Source of the DNA: a virus
IMG/VR virus record: IMGVR_UViG_3300015371_000105
Span: 1-35,997 of that record
Strand: one strand, 5' to 3'
Length of the DNA stretch: 35,997 nt
A program made the position numbers and the translations under genes. A model generated the notes under the pieces. That model worked only from the letters and a program-made list of their open reading frames with translations, ran no database searches and was not told the origin of the DNA. This document shows, in pieces, positions 5,883 through 16,000 of this stretch; position 1 is the first letter of the stretch, and every line of letters starts with the position of its first letter.

Positions 5883-7611
5883 GACGCCGCTTGATCTCTG
5901 GTATGGCACCGATGGTCCCCACGACGCCGAGATAGTGATTGTCGGTGAGGCGTGGGGCGCTGAAGAGTTTAGTGCTAAGAAGCCCTTCGTAGGACGGAGC
6001 GGCATCGAACTAACTCGGATGCTAGCCGAGGCTGGGATTGAGCGATCGAAGTGCCTACTAACCAACGTCGTAGCCACCCGCCCTTATCGTAATGAATTCT
6101 GGAGAATGTTCTATGCCCCAAAAGAAGCCCCCGCCGGAACTATCCTTCGAGGTCTCCACCCAACACCCGAGGTTGTCAATGGGATACTTCGGCTGGGAGA
6201 TCAAATTCGAGCTTTCCCAAGACGGCTCGTCATCTGCGTTGGTAACTACGCCCTCTGGGCGCTCACTGACCATACGGGATATTCCACCAGCGCCGAGACT
6301 GAAAAGCGTCGGGTTCCAAACGGAATAATGGACTGGCGGGGGTCGATGGCCTACACTCTCGCAGGAGATCAATGCCTCCCCATTGTCCACCCCGCCGCGA
6401 TCCTCCGTCAGTGGGCGCTGCGAGCTATAACCGTCCACGACCTTAAGGCAAGAGTTCCTCTCGCTCTCCGCGGCGATTGGCGGCCGAACCCAATGCCTCT
6501 CTTCTGGGCACCACCGACCTTCGACCAAGCTAAGATGAAGCTAGAGCAATGGCTTCGAAGAGCAGACCTAGCGCCGTTCCGTCTCCAATGCGATATAGAG
6601 ACGTATCAGCGCCGGTTCATCTCTTGCATCGGGTTGACGGATAGCATCAACTTCGCCATGTGCATCCCGTTCGTGCGGAAGGAGGGCCTCGACGGCCTCG
6701 AGTCCTACTGGACGCTAGACCAAGAAGTGACTCTCCTCGATCTTCTTCGCCGTCTCCTGATGCACCCGAATGTTCAGGTTGAAGGCCAGAACTTCCTCTA
6801 CGATACGCAGTATCTCCAGCACTGGTTAGCGATCTCTCCCCGACTCTCCTTCGATTCGATGTATGCCCACCACACCCTCTGGCCGGGCACACCGAAGGCT
6901 CTAGATTATCTCTCGTCGTTGTATTGTAAGTATCACTGGTATTGGAAGCACGAGAGCCAAGACTGGGATGGTAAGGGCACCCTCGAACAACTCCTAGTAT
7001 ACAACTGCTGGGACCTAGTGCGCCAGTTCGAGTGCGCTACGACCCTTCAAGAACTGATCGTTGCTCTCAGAATGGAGCCCCAATGGCAGATGACGATGGA
7101 CCGGGTTCGTCTGGCACTTCGGATGATGAACCGCGGCGTGAGGATAGATACTCGTCGGAAGGGTCAACTCTCTATCGAACTGGCTGGTGCCCTCTTCCAG
7201 ATCGACCAGCGACTGGAGACGATCATCCCACAGTCGTGGGTACCGACGAGTAAGGCGGTCAAGTCAAGATGGTATACATCACCCAAACAGACGATGTATG
7301 TGTTCTCCGAATTACTTGGTTTGAAGATTCCCCGCCATCGAAAAACCGGCAATCCTACGCTTGGCGCGGCGGAGTTTCCAGCCCTCAAGCGGCGGCACCC
7401 AGAGTGGGGACCTATCTTCGATCTGCTCGAACAACGGCGTTCCATCGCCGTCTTTAAGAGCCACTTTCTAGACATGGAGTTAGACCCCGACCTGCGCGCC
7501 CGGTGCTCCTTCAACCCCTCCGGAACCGAGACGTTCCGCTTCTCATCCTCGACCAATGCGTTCGGTCGCGGCACCAACCTTCAGAATCTCCCGAAAGGAG
7601 ACGAAGAATGA
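5854..7611 (+). CDS. UDG-superfamily domain + 3'-5' exonuclease + N-terminal part of family A DNA polymerase
   Basis: This 585-residue protein carries three modules. Residues 26-200 resemble uracil-DNA glycosylases: VIVGEAWGAEEF (28-39), PFVGRSG (44-50), LTNVVATRP (69-77) and HPAAILR (179-185) sit where family 4/5-like UDGs have their two active-site motifs. The Fe-S cysteines of family 4 are not obvious. Residues 240-395 are a DnaQ-type proofreading exonuclease with CDIET (D247, E249), NFLYD (D317) and YNCWD (Y383, D387). Residues 410-585 are the thumb and early palm of a Pol I-like polymerase, stopping right after FNPSGTETFRFSS...NLQNLPKGDEE. The chain ends just before motif A, which is encoded after the dUTPase gene. 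The TGA overlaps the dUTPase ATG (ATGA). The active polymerase must be a two-chain enzyme, or the reading is otherwise rejoined. Confidence 0.88.
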   Translation: MDTPFVPPTETPLDLWYGTDGPHDAEIVIVGEAWGAEEFSAKKPFVGRSGIELTRMLAEAGIERSKCLLTNVVATRPYRNEFWRMFYAPKEAPAGTILRGLHPTPEVVNGILRLGDQIRAFPRRLVICVGNYALWALTDHTGYSTSAETEKRRVPNGIMDWRGSMAYTLAGDQCLPIVHPAAILRQWALRAITVHDLKARVPLALRGDWRPNPMPLFWAPPTFDQAKMKLEQWLRRADLAPFRLQCDIETYQRRFISCIGLTDSINFAMCIPFVRKEGLDGLESYWTLDQEVTLLDLLRRLLMHPNVQVEGQNFLYDTQYLQHWLAISPRLSFDSMYAHHTLWPGTPKALDYLSSLYCKYHWYWKHESQDWDGKGTLEQLLVYNCWDLVRQFECATTLQELIVALRMEPQWQMTMDRVRLALRMMNRGVRIDTRRKGQLSIELAGALFQIDQRLETIIPQSWVPTSKAVKSRWYTSPKQTMYVFSELLGLKIPRHRKTGNPTLGAAEFPALKRRHPEWGPIFDLLEQRRSIAVFKSHFLDMELDPDLRARCSFNPSGTETFRFSSSTNAFGRGTNLQNLPKGDEE

Positions 7612-8060
7612 TAGAATTCCTCAAGATGTACCCCGACGTGATCCTTCCCCGTCGTGCTACCGAGAACAGCGTGGGGCTCGACCTTCACGCCTACCTCAAG
7701 ACCGAGACGGGCAGACCGAACAATATGCTTGTTTCGCCTCGAAACACCCGTGCTATCCCGACCGGCCTCATTGCGAAGCCGCCAGAGGGCCATGCGCTGT
7801 TTCTGTGCTCGAGGAGCGGGATGGCAAGGGAGATGTCGCTCTTTGTAACCAACTCGCCGGGAGTTATCGACCCCGACTATCGAGGGGAGCTCATGGTGCT
7901 TCTGTATAATGGTGGGTTCGAGAGTTACTATGTCAGGGATGGAGATAGGGTGGGGCAACTGCTCTGTCTGCCATGCCCGATTATTCCTTTCGTTGAGGTT
8001 CAGAGCCTCGACTTTAACACTAGCCGTGGAGACGCCGGATGGGGCAGCTCGGGAAGATAG
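7608..8060 (+). CDS. dut: dUTPase (dUTP diphosphatase)
   Basis: This is a complete 150-residue trimeric-type dUTPase that hydrolyses dUTP to dUMP and pyrophosphate, limiting uracil in DNA. All five motifs are visible: I (SVGLDL), II (SRSGMA), III (NSPGVIDPDYRGEL), IV (DRVGQLL) and V (RGDAGWGSSGR) at the very C-terminus. The ATG at 7608 overlaps the stop of the upstream polymerase fragment (ATGA), with AAAGGAGA about 5 nt upstream. Its last 22 nt, coding motif V, also encode the first residues of the second polymerase fragment in the -1 frame. Its position between two halves of one polymerase is highly unusual. It fits functionally with the UDG domain next door. Confidence 0.94.
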   Translation: MIEFLKMYPDVILPRRATENSVGLDLHAYLKTETGRPNNMLVSPRNTRAIPTGLIAKPPEGHALFLCSRSGMAREMSLFVTNSPGVIDPDYRGELMVLLYNGGFESYYVRDGDRVGQLLCLPCPIIPFVEVQSLDFNTSRGDAGWGSSGR

Positions 8061-8803
8061 TTCTACCCAACGTCAGAAAAATCTTCATTCCAGACCCGGG
8101 CTACACCTTCTTCGAATGCGATCTAGCGGGTGCTGATGCGCAGGTTGTGGCCTGGAGGGCTGAGGACGAGGACCTTAAGGCGGCGTTCAGAGCCGGGCTC
8201 GACGTGCATTCCAAGAACGCCGAGGACATGTGGGGCGGCGCCTTCACCTCCCTTCAAGGTGTTGCGAGGTACAAGAAGCGGCAGCAATTGAAGCAAGGCG
8301 TTCATGCGACCAATTACGGTACCACCTCGCGCACCATCGCCGGCATCCTAGGTTGGACGGTACACGAGGCCGAGACCTTCATGACGCGTTGGTTCTCTAT
8401 CCACCCGAAAATCGGCCCTATAACTCGCAAGGACTCGTGGCACTACCGGGTTCAGAAGCAGTTAGATGCAACCAAGACCATCACGAACGGGTTCGGTTAT
8501 CGGCGCGTCTACTTTGATCGTCCAGATGAGTGCTTTACGGAGGCCTTAGCATGGGATCCCCAATCCACCGTGGCACTCGTATCGTTCCACGGAGCCGTTC
8601 AGCTAGAGAGCCGTCAGCCGGATGTAGAAGCCCTTCTCCAGAACCATGACTCCATCGCCTTTCAGCTGTTAACGAAGTCCGTCACCCCCGAACGGATCGA
8701 ACGGATTAAGAAGGATCTCGAGTTTCCGGTTCCCTACTCCGATCCTCTCACCATCCGAGTGGATTTGAAGAAGAGTAGTGTGAGTTGGGGAGATTGCAAA
8801 TAG
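8039..8803 (+). CDS. C-terminal palm/fingers part of split family A DNA polymerase
   Basis: These 254 residues contain the catalytic core missing from the upstream fragment. Motif A is CDLAGADAQ (D28), motif B is RQQLKQGVHATNYG (R81, K85, Y93), the following Gln-containing helix reads AWDPQSTVAL, and motif C is NHDSI (H203, D204). Motif C has Ser where bacterial Pol I has Glu, a variation I believe occurs in other phage polymerases. The chain begins MGQLGKIVLPNVRKIF, and from LPNVRKIF onward it continues exactly where the upstream fragment stops. The ATG at 8039 lies inside the last codons of dUTPase, 22 nt before its stop, so expression probably relies on reinitiation. The two fragments should assemble into one enzyme. 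Neither contains all catalytic residues for both proofreading and synthesis. Confidence 0.9.
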   Translation: MGQLGKIVLPNVRKIFIPDPGYTFFECDLAGADAQVVAWRAEDEDLKAAFRAGLDVHSKNAEDMWGGAFTSLQGVARYKKRQQLKQGVHATNYGTTSRTIAGILGWTVHEAETFMTRWFSIHPKIGPITRKDSWHYRVQKQLDATKTITNGFGYRRVYFDRPDECFTEALAWDPQSTVALVSFHGAVQLESRQPDVEALLQNHDSIAFQLLTKSVTPERIERIKKDLEFPVPYSDPLTIRVDLKKSSVSWGDCK

Positions 8804-8830
8804 GGCGCTGCAAGGATCTTGCACTGCCCC
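8803..8830 (+). terminator. Imperfect hairpin after the split polymerase
   Basis: TGCAAG/CTTGCA form a 6-bp inner stem around a GAT loop. An outer GGGC/GCCC stem sits beyond a short G·T and C·C interruption. The hairpin starts at the last base of the polymerase stop codon and is followed by a C/T-rich stretch with no T-run. It might be a partial terminator, an RNA-processing site or a stabiliser. Confidence 0.35.
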
Positions 8831-8861
8831 CTCTCTCGAATAATCATCTAAGAGCCCGTCT

Positions 8862-10073
8862 ATGGCCCGTAGAAACGAAAACTGGCTGAAAAGCTACATG
8901 GTTTATACTCGGGACTCCGAGGCGCCCGATCCTTTCCATTTCTGGACCGGAGTATCTACCATTGCGGGAGCACTCCGCCGCCGCGTCTGGATCGACATGC
9001 GGAAGTTCCAGTGGACCCCAAACTTCTACATCATCTTAGTCGGTCCGCCCGGTCTCGTCACCAAGTCCACCACGACCCGGATCGGGATGAAGCTTCTCTC
9101 CCAAGTCGATGGCATTAGGTTCGGCCCTCAATCTCTCACATGGCAAGCTCTAACCGTCGCGTTAGAAGAAAGTGTCGAGTATGTCGAATGGGCAGAAGGC
9201 CTCAATCTCAAGAATGTCGCTCACTCATCTCTCACGATCTCAGTTCCTGAGCTCGGTACCCTTCTCAAAATGGACGACACGGCATTGGTCGATGTTCTTG
9301 TCTCTATGTGGGATGGACAGCTCGAAGACTGGGGTCATAAGACGAAATCTTCGGGTAATTCGTTGGTTAAGAACCCATGGCTCAACCTCATCGGCGCCAC
9401 CACGCCGTCGTGGCTCCAGAACAACTTCCCCGAGCAGATGATTGGGGGCGGCCTAGCCTCCCGTGTGGTGTTCGTGTTCGGCGACCAGAAGCGGCACCTG
9501 ATCGCATATCCAGACGAGGTGTCTCCGGGTCCTGAGTACTATAAGCACGAAGCCAGCTTGGTGGAGGATCTGAAGGAGATCGCTCAGATCAAGGGACCCT
9601 ACGAACTAGACCCCGAGGCGCGCAAGTACGGCCATGTCTGGTATGAGAAGTTATGGAATGAGCGCCCCGTCCATATGGCGAGTGAACGGTATTCCGGTTA
9701 TCTCGCCCGGAAGCAAACCCACCTTCACAAGATGGCCATAATCATCGCCGCAGCCCAGAGAAACGAGCGTATCATCATCCGCGATGACCTCGTCGTGGCC
9801 GACGCCGCCCTCACGCAGGTAGAAGAACACATGGGCCGCGTGTTCCAGTCCATCGGAGTGGTCGACGAGGCGAAGCACATCGCTGAGTTGACGGCGTACA
9901 TCCGCCACTACAAAGCTATGACTGGAGAGGAGCTCTTCTCCTTCGTGCGCAACTACATGTCGGAGAAGGACTTCCAGAACGCCGTCCGAATTGCCGTGAA
10001 GGGTGGCATCTGGGCCATCGACGTGAAGGACAACCGCAAAGTTCTGGTTCTCCCGCAGAGAACGGTAAACTAG
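8862..10073 (+). CDS. DUF3987-like replicative helicase/ATPase
   Basis: This 403-residue protein resembles the DUF3987/YfjI-type ATPases found as phage helicases or primase-helicase parts. Residues 20-60 (DPFHFWTGVSTIAGAL and RRRVWID) match the family's usual start. Next comes a P-loop at 61-70 (GPPGLVTKST), a Walker B-like strand ISVPELGTLL (126-135, E130) and a sensor-like IGATTP (177-182). A conserved arginine follows (GGGLASRVVFVF, R201). The P-loop has one extra residue compared with GxxxxGK[ST] and threonine instead of the last glycine. The likely role is DNA unwinding at the fork for the adjacent polymerase. It is the last plus-strand gene, and its TAG shares the palindrome CTAG with the stop of the opposing gene. 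Confidence 0.68.
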   Translation: MARRNENWLKSYMVYTRDSEAPDPFHFWTGVSTIAGALRRRVWIDMRKFQWTPNFYIILVGPPGLVTKSTTTRIGMKLLSQVDGIRFGPQSLTWQALTVALEESVEYVEWAEGLNLKNVAHSSLTISVPELGTLLKMDDTALVDVLVSMWDGQLEDWGHKTKSSGNSLVKNPWLNLIGATTPSWLQNNFPEQMIGGGLASRVVFVFGDQKRHLIAYPDEVSPGPEYYKHEASLVEDLKEIAQIKGPYELDPEARKYGHVWYEKLWNERPVHMASERYSGYLARKQTHLHKMAIIIAAAQRNERIIIRDDLVVADAALTQVEEHMGRVFQSIGVVDEAKHIAELTAYIRHYKAMTGEELFSFVRNYMSEKDFQNAVRIAVKGGIWAIDVKDNRKVLVLPQRTVN

Positions 10074-13000
10074 CGAGGCACTCGCCGCACGTCTACCGCT
10101 TCGGGGAACAGCTCCTGTATGTGCTTCGCTACACCGAACCCCGATTTCTGCGCCGGGAGTCCCTGCTCACGAAGCGCCTTGCTCCTCAACCTCGTCTGCA
10201 TCGACTGCTTGAGCGTATCGGAGGAGATTGAGTGGCCCTTCGCCCATTGCGGCAGGTTCTGGTTGAACTCGATGATCGACTTTCGCACTCGTTCGCGTTC
10301 GTCCTTCTTCTGTCCCTGTATCGCCTCAGAGAACTGATCGAGCAGACTATCCCGCTCGACCTTGAATTTCGTCTCCGCCTCGACCTGCGCCATAATACGG
10401 TCCCACTTCGCCGACAGACGCATGGGAGTGTATCCGGCGGCGATACCTAGGATCTCTGCCATCTGCTCGGGGTCTCGGGTGTCGTAGTTCACCACGGTCG
10501 ACCCCGCAGCTACTCCCGCTCCTGACCGCTCTCTCCCCTCCGTGTATGCACGATACGCCTTAGACAGCGAGGCAAGTTCTCGAGGTATCGCTTTCTCCCA
10601 CCTCTTCGGATCGGTCAGCGCGTGGTCTTTGTCTTGGAGGAACTTGTACAGGTTGAAGCCTAGGCCGAACACGGCACCCGAGGCACGCTGTGTCTGCTCC
10701 GCAATGGTCTTGTCGGTGTCGGTAGAGTTGACCAACTTGCCAATTTGAATTGGGAGAATGTTCCCCATCCCCACCGAAGTAGACATATCTACGACGGGGG
10801 CCGGCACATTCTGTCCGGGACCAGCTTGAAGCCCTCGTCCGGGCTTTCCTGTCACGATACTTCCCGCCGCATCTAGCAGCGCCGGGATACCGAACCCCCT
10901 CCTCGCTAGACCATGCAAGATGATGTCTGGGGGTATCGTACCGTCGGTGTGTTGGACTATAAACTCCCGGACCGCCAGCGAGAGTTTGAAGTCCTTCCCA
11001 AAGATCATCTTGCTCAAGATGTTGAGAAGATCTTCGAAGTCCTGCTCTCCCGGCAGTCCCTGTACACCACCAAGTGCTAGCATGATGAGGATGAACCTGG
11101 GAAGCACATCGCTCTTATTCGCACCGAGAAGGTAGAGAGTAGAGAGCAAGTAGTGCTTGAAGACAAAGATCGTACCTGGGAGTTTACCCCGCATAAACCT
11201 CGGCCTCGCATACCGAGCATAAACGTACTGAGTCTGCTCGGTGGCGTGGACCGCTGTCACGATCGCACTCGCTTGCGCCGGCGAGTAGGTGTTGAGAAGT
11301 GTCTGGTATTCGTCTTGATACTTGTTCAGAGCATCCTTCACCGCGGTCGAATTGGGGTACTTCTGGGCGAGATCGAGCGCCGCTCTGTAGGTCACGCGGC
11401 GGTTGAACTGTTCCGCCATCTCAAACATCCACGCACTCTTCTCCAGAAGATGGTTCATTCCGCGGGTGAAGCGGTTGTTCCCGAGACCCAGAAGTGTGTT
11501 ACCTTGGGCGAGGCCCGCCAGTTCCGGCGCTTGCGTCTCGCTGATCCTTCCGGTCTTGATGCCGTAGGCGAGCGCCTCCATCTCGAACCCCGACAGATTA
11601 TCGTAGGTTCCTCTCCGATAGAAGTTAGTCACGTTCGCCATGGCCTTGACGAGGGCCTTAGAGGCTCTTGCGTCGCCGAGAATTGCACCCCCGAACTTCG
11701 CCGCCAAGAACGGGAAGGAGATCATCGGAACTTGCGTCAGGTTCAGACTCGCGCCGGCGATAGAGTATCCAAAATTCCAGAGGAATATACCTCCTTTGAA
11801 GATACCGTAGTCACCTCGAGAGTCGAGGACGGTGTTATTGAGATGATCATCCATGTAGTTCCTAATCGCATCTCCTTTGTTCCCGTAACCACTCGCTCGC
11901 GCCACATCGTCTCGCAGAGCCGCAGCATATTTTGTTCGGGTGTAGTATTTGGCTCCGTGGAAGAAATACCTCGAGAACGACCGCATGAAGTCATGGGAGT
12001 ACCCCGGTGTGTAGTCTTTGTGTTGGAAGTGGTGGGCGAAGCTAGCTTCCGGCGACATGTTGTAACGTAGTTGTTCGAGTGCTTCCTGCTGCCCCTTGGT
12101 GAGGGTTAGCTCCTTCCCAATCGACTCGATGAGAGTCGTCGGCAGACCCACGAACGGCGCCGCCGTCTCTGGCAGAATACCACCTGTCATCACCTCTCCC
12201 GGCTTGAGTTGGCGCTCGAGCTTCTTCATCGCACGCTTCTGCACCGCTTCCGCAGACAGCACACCCTTCCTCTCGAACGTCCTGAAGAACACCGTCTTGT
12301 TATCCTCGTTCTTGATCGTGATGTAGTGAGAGCCGAAGCGCATGAACGGGAAGTAAGGCATCTTCCGAAGGTTCTCGGTTCTGGTCTTAATCGCGTCGAT
12401 GGTATCAGCTAGTTTGACGGGGTTGGTGATGTTCCGCTTCGCACTCTCGACCGCATTCTGATCGAGGAGAGTGAGAAAGTTGTTGAACATCTTCCGCACG
12501 TCGGCGTAGACGAGCAAAGCTTCACGGCCCACCTGATGCTTCGCTACGAGAGCATTGAATTCTTCCGCCGTCGGCTGGCGAGTGATGCCTCGGAGTTCTT
12601 CATCCACCGTTCGATAGTTCATGTTCGTCACATCGTCGAGGAGTGCCGTTAGGTTCTCCGACTGCGCCCCGAGCCTTCGCCATGCCTTCGCCACCCTCAT
12701 AGCGGAGTCTTGGATCTTCGACTCTTCTCGATGCATAGCCTGCACCTTCTCCACATACCGGAGAAGGGGAGTGAAGAACGGATTCCGATCAACCAGTCGG
12801 TCTATCCCGAGCATGTATTTGTAGAGGCGGTTCATCCGATCCGCGTGTATGCCCATCTCCTTCGCGCCCGCAGGCGGATTCCCTCCGAATGCTTTCTTTA
12901 TGGCCTCTTTGGCCGCATGGAACTCAGGGGCCGGTGGCGAGGCTTCTTGGCCCCGGTCAATCCCATCGAGGAGTCGTTGGTTTGACTCTCGCTCGGCAAC

Positions 13001-16000
13001 GGGGTCGCCGGCTGCTCTCTCAACAATCTCGAAAGCAGGGTCTCCACGTCCGGGCTGTTTGAAAGTATCTGCCGCGCTTCGTCCAGTTGACGGAGGTACT
13101 CCGGGTCCGCCCCCTGTTGGGCTCCGAGGTCCGCCCACGTCGAAAGTAGTTGCTCCATTTCGGGCTTCGTAGGAGCCAGTGTCCTCGAGGCGGAGTCCAC
13201 GATTCCGTACATCGTGCGCCGTAAGGGTGTAGTTGAGGTATTGGAAGATATCTTCATTTTTGTTCACCGTGTCTACGACGTTCTGCTTGAACTCATGAAA
13301 GTCGAACGAGGGATCTGTGTCTAGATGTATCAGCAACCGTTGCATCTCGGCGGGGAAGTTAGCGTCATGGGTACGAACCTTGTGATGGGCGAGTTCGTGC
13401 ACCATCGTTCCCACCATTCCGATGGCGGCCCTCAAGGTGTCGGCATACTCCGGAAGCGCAACATTCAAGAAGCTCGCCGAAAACGGCACTCGGATGGAGA
13501 CACCTCGATACTCATTATCGAAGGAGACGCCGACACCCTCGTCTAGGAGTTCTGGGTACTCCATCATCCTCGAAACCTGATCCCGAAGATGAATGAAGTG
13601 CGCTCCCATGTCGTGAATGAATTCGTCGAAGCGACGTCCGAACCTCTCCCTCGCAAGTTCGACGATGCTCTTCTCTTCTAACTCGGAGATCTTCACGAGG
13701 ATGTTATCGTGGAGGATCGGCGTTCCCGGATCAATCTCCTTCTGCGGAATTATCATTTCATCATAGTCGATCTTGAAGGCTTTCAGTTCTTCGGGAGTGA
13801 GTTCCGGAATTTCTCTCCCATTCACCATCATCTTGCCATTAACGATGTCAATCGTGTCGCCAAACTTGATCCGATCGAGAGGAGTAGCGGTCTTTTTCTT
13901 CTTCGGCTCGATCTTGATCGCCTTGCTGGGAGTAACCTCTCCCGTAACCGGATCGGCGTGGAGGTACTCCATATCCCCAAAGTTCTGCGCATCACCCTCA
14001 AACGTTTGCTTCTGATACACCGCCGAGATGTACTTGAAGATATTCTCGAAGTCCTTCTTTGCCTGCTTGGCGAATTGCTGTCGGTTCAGGTCGAACGGAT
14101 AGCCCGGTTCGTCCGCCGAGACCTTCGGATTCACGTCGACATAGAACTTGCGAGGTATATTGTCGCCGTAGAGCTCATTCGGGTTCTTCTTGATCCCGAA
14201 GCTGAACTGCCACAGACCGTTGGAGAGAACGTGAGCATTCTTGCCCCAATGGTTCGGGTCTTCTTCCTTCGCAACGTATATCCTCGCATTTCCCCAATCG
14301 AACTTAACACTCGCGAATGTGGTGTATTTGTCCTTCGGGAACGTCCTCCCCATGTTCTCGACGGGCCGTCCGTTAAGTTTGACGTTGATGTCGGTGAAGA
14401 GCGGCGAGTCGTTCAGAACTGGATGATGGTAAGTGTGCGGGCTGAACTCAATCCTCTTCTGCTCTCCCGTCGAAGTGTCGTGATACGTCTCGGGGATCTG
14501 AACTGTCACGCTAGTGCCATGGCCCTTCGGAAAGAGCATCATATCCGCCGCCGTCGGGTTACGAATACTGATCCGCGGAGCCCTACTCTTGTCGTCGAGA
14601 GCGGAGAAGAGCTCATCGCCGCTCGTCCTCATCTCGGCGACCTTTCCACCACGCATGGTCGTCACGGTCATTGCTTTGTTGCCGTAGAGGAACATCATCT
14701 TCGCAATGCCGAGGCCGCCAGAAGCCCGCTCAGTCTCCTTCTTAGTTCCGGCGATTTGGAGGAATGGACCTCCGAGAGTCTCCGGCGTCATCCCGGTGCC
14801 ATTGTCGATCATCTGAATAACGCGCTTTCGGTCGTCCATTCGAATGTCGATGTCACCTGTAGAAACCTCTCCCTTATCAATCGCACCTTTCAGGGCGTCG
14901 AAGGAGTTCTGGATCAACTCCTTCACCGTAACCGGCACCATGTCGGAGGGTTCACCGTAGAGCTTCGGACCGAGCAGCTTCGCCAATCGCGCGGTGTTGG
15001 CACCGGGAGTAGACGCTACAGTATCCTCTTTCATCGGGGAGAGGAGATCAGTCAGGCTGCTGGTCGATGCCGGCGTCGCTTCGGCGTTCAGACCAGTCTC
15101 GGTCCCACCGACGATGCGCAGCTTGGGTTTCTTCTTCTCGAGAAAATCCACCACCGCCGGATTCATGGTAGTCTGAGGATCAACCGGAGGAGCTACCGCG
15201 CTCGCTCCCGTCGGAACCGTAGCAGTCGCAGTCTGAGGCGGTACTGGTACTTCCGTCGGAGCCGCAGGTGCTGCTGGAGCCGCTGGAGGTGGTGCCATGC
15301 CTACCCCTCCTGGGGCACCCAGAGGACCTGCGGCCGCCGCAATCTCCTCAGGAGTAGCTTGTGTCGGTGCGACTCGTGGCCTTGCTAGACCGCCAGGCGC
15401 GGCCATAGGTCCACCACCGATAGCACCTCCCACCCCAGACTCCAGGATACGAATACCTTGCTCTGGAACCACCTTACCAGTCAAGAGAGAGGTAACTCCT
15501 TCCTCGATCCCTTGTTGAGCGGCTTCGGTGATGGCCTCTTTCCCAGCGCCCTCGATTCCGGTCTTAATAACTCTCGCCACGATGTTAGAGGTAATGGCTT
15601 TCCGCACCTCGGAGAGTCCTCCCAGCTTCTCGATGGTAGAGGCCGGCACGATCGTATCCAGCGCCGCCATAGGAGCGGCGGCCACTGCGGAAGCCTGAGC
15701 CGCCAACTCTGGGTCGATCCCATTCTCCTTCAACTGCTTGAATACATCGCCATAGTTCTGCACGTAGGACGAGCCACCTGCTCCCGCTCTCGCCCCAATG
15801 GCACCACCGCTGACGGCCCCAATCTTTCCTAGTCTCGATCCGACTGCGGCACCAGCCCCGCCTGCGACGAAAGACGGAAGACTAGAGCCCAACGCGCTTC
15901 CGAGCGTCTCCCCCAAGTACGGCCCGATCTCCTTAAACTCTCGAATCTCGCTGAGCCGAGGAGCGGTCATCTTGTACTCCTCGGGCGACATCTTCGCGAT

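Noticed and set aside
7600-8060. Programmed -1 frameshifts joining polymerase, dUTPase and polymerase parts into one chain
   Set aside because: The frames step by -1 each time, which is suggestive, but no X-XXY-YYZ heptamer or strong downstream pseudoknot is visible near either joint. Stop/start overlaps explain expression more simply.
7560-8100. Intein or intron within the polymerase gene
   Set aside because: The intervening sequence is a complete dUTPase with its own start and stop and all five motifs. No intein splice motifs or intron-like core were seen.
11153-12070. 305-codon plus-strand frame
   Set aside because: It is antisense to the C-terminal region of the giant protein, with no ribosome site or recognisable motif.
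13709-15388. A 559-codon open frame on the plus strand opposite the giant gene
   Set aside because: It is antisense to the GHKL/zipper part of the giant protein. It is full of Arg/His/Leu runs typical of shadow frames in GC-rich codons and shows no domain motif.
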